Shown here piece by piece: positions 63,501 through 64,000 of a DNA stretch of 64,000 nucleotides. This DNA comes from Companilactobacillus metriopterae (GTDB lineage Bacteria; Bacillota; Bacilli; Lactobacillales; Lactobacillaceae), in NCBI RefSeq assembly GCF_004117915.1, contig NZ_RSTD01000001.1:372001-436000 (forward strand), written 5' to 3'. The position numbers and the translations under genes were made by a program. Position 1 is the stretch's first letter; the number at the start of each line of letters is the position of its first letter. The notes beneath the pieces were generated by a model that did not search any database, had not been told where the DNA came from, and saw only the letters and a program-made list of their open reading frames with translations.

Positions 63501-64000
63501 ATGGAATTTAACTCGGTAAATATTGATTTGTTTTATGTTTTCACTCGAGTAGCTGAACTAAAAAGCATTAATAAAAGCAGTGAGAGCCTGTCACTCAAGC
63601 AACCAGCTATTAGTAAAAAAATTAAACAGTTAGAAAATTATGTGGGTGTTAGTTTATTCAAAAGAACCCCACAAGGGATGGAACTAACTAACGAAGGTAA
63701 AAAGCTATATCTGGAGTCTAAAAACTTTCTAAATAATTTTCAGAATTTAAAAGATTCTGTAAATTCAACTGAGCTTACTTTAGAAGATTTAAGTGTTGGA
63801 GTATTGGACAGCATATCTTCATATCTGTATCCGCAATTTTTTATAGATACTATGACAAAATTAAAAAATGTAGTTATTTCAAATAAGATTTTCGATTTGA
63901 TAGATCCATTCAATGATTCTAATCTGGATGCTATTTTTATAGACTCCAGTTTCACAAGAAATTTGAAAGTAGACTATGTAGAAAAAGAACTTTATTCAGA
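63501..64000 (+). CDS. LysR-family regulator, cut by the window end
   Basis: The first 166 residues of a LysR protein, open to the window edge. The winged HTH is clear: NIDLFYVFTRVAELKSINKSSE, then LSLKQPAISKKIKQLENYVGVSLFKRTPQGMELTNEGK. The start of the ligand domain follows (LTLEDLSVGVLDSI). ATG 63501 has AGGGGAA upstream. It diverges from the DMT/GAPDH operon and likely controls it. The C-terminal half lies outside. Confidence 0.9.
   Translation, partial: MEFNSVNIDLFYVFTRVAELKSINKSSESLSLKQPAISKKIKQLENYVGVSLFKRTPQGMELTNEGKKLYLESKNFLNNFQNLKDSVNSTELTLEDLSVGVLDSISSYLYPQFFIDTMTKLKNVVISNKIFDLIDPFNDSNLDAIFIDSSFTRNLKVDYVEKELYS

Overview
The window is AT-rich Gram-positive chromosome. It fits a member of the Lactobacillaceae, probably Companilactobacillus or a close relative. 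Supporting signs are the tmRNA with tag AKNNNSFALAA, a Met-specific T-box in front of metQ-M20 peptidase-metN-metI, WxL/DUF916 surface proteins, ClpL, a C69 dipeptidase, a crtMN pair for a C30 carotenoid, strong AGGAGG-type ribosome binding sites and frequent TTG starts. The genus is inferred from gene content, not proven. I see no prophage, insertion sequence, CRISPR array or conjugative module, so the region reads as core genome plus surface-adaptation genes.

Layout. 1-5.8 kb: tmRNA, a YitT-type membrane protein, the T-box-controlled methionine uptake operon and a small PspC protein. 5.8-10.1 kb: a frameshifted LysR gene with its operator, an FMN reductase, a secreted 3D-domain wall protein with a likely WalR box and a possible ATT start, an MDR oxidoreductase and a HAD phosphatase. 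10.2-16.7 kb: a two-component system, a lipoteichoic-acid synthase, VanZ and pgi. 16.7-20.9 kb: a lipase-like protein diverging from a small HTH gene plus clpL, with three regularly spaced dyads between the two promoters. 21-26.3 kb: purine permease, MATE exporter, LysM-3D protein, ACT-domain protein and a flavodoxin-like oxidoreductase.

26.4-40.7 kb is a surface-protein region. It holds three small WxL proteins, the DUF916/DUF3324 WxL partner, and three large L-type-lectin/WxL proteins. These are interrupted by TMEM175, DUF1801, an SOS-controlled YolD/Y-family polymerase pair and an anion transporter. 40.8-49.5 kb carries a solo B3/B4 protein, tRNA-Gln(CUG), a dipeptidase and amino-acid permease pair, glyA, a nuclease, lemA-htpX and a serine hydrolase. 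49.5-57.3 kb has small surface proteins, an alcohol dehydrogenase and a 3-hydroxyacyl-CoA dehydrogenase each with a cre-like site, a secreted hydrolase and a degenerate WxL-like protein.

57.3-64 kb holds crtNM, a candidate structured RNA, a secreted protein with a possible permuted His/Cys catalytic pair, and a DMT-transporter/GAPDH-paralogue operon whose GAPDH gene is frameshifted. That operon diverges from a LysR gene cut by the window edge. Overall the genes couple nutrient uptake, envelope building and display, and stress responses. The two frameshifts lie in or beside short A tracts and need read-level checking before being called biological.
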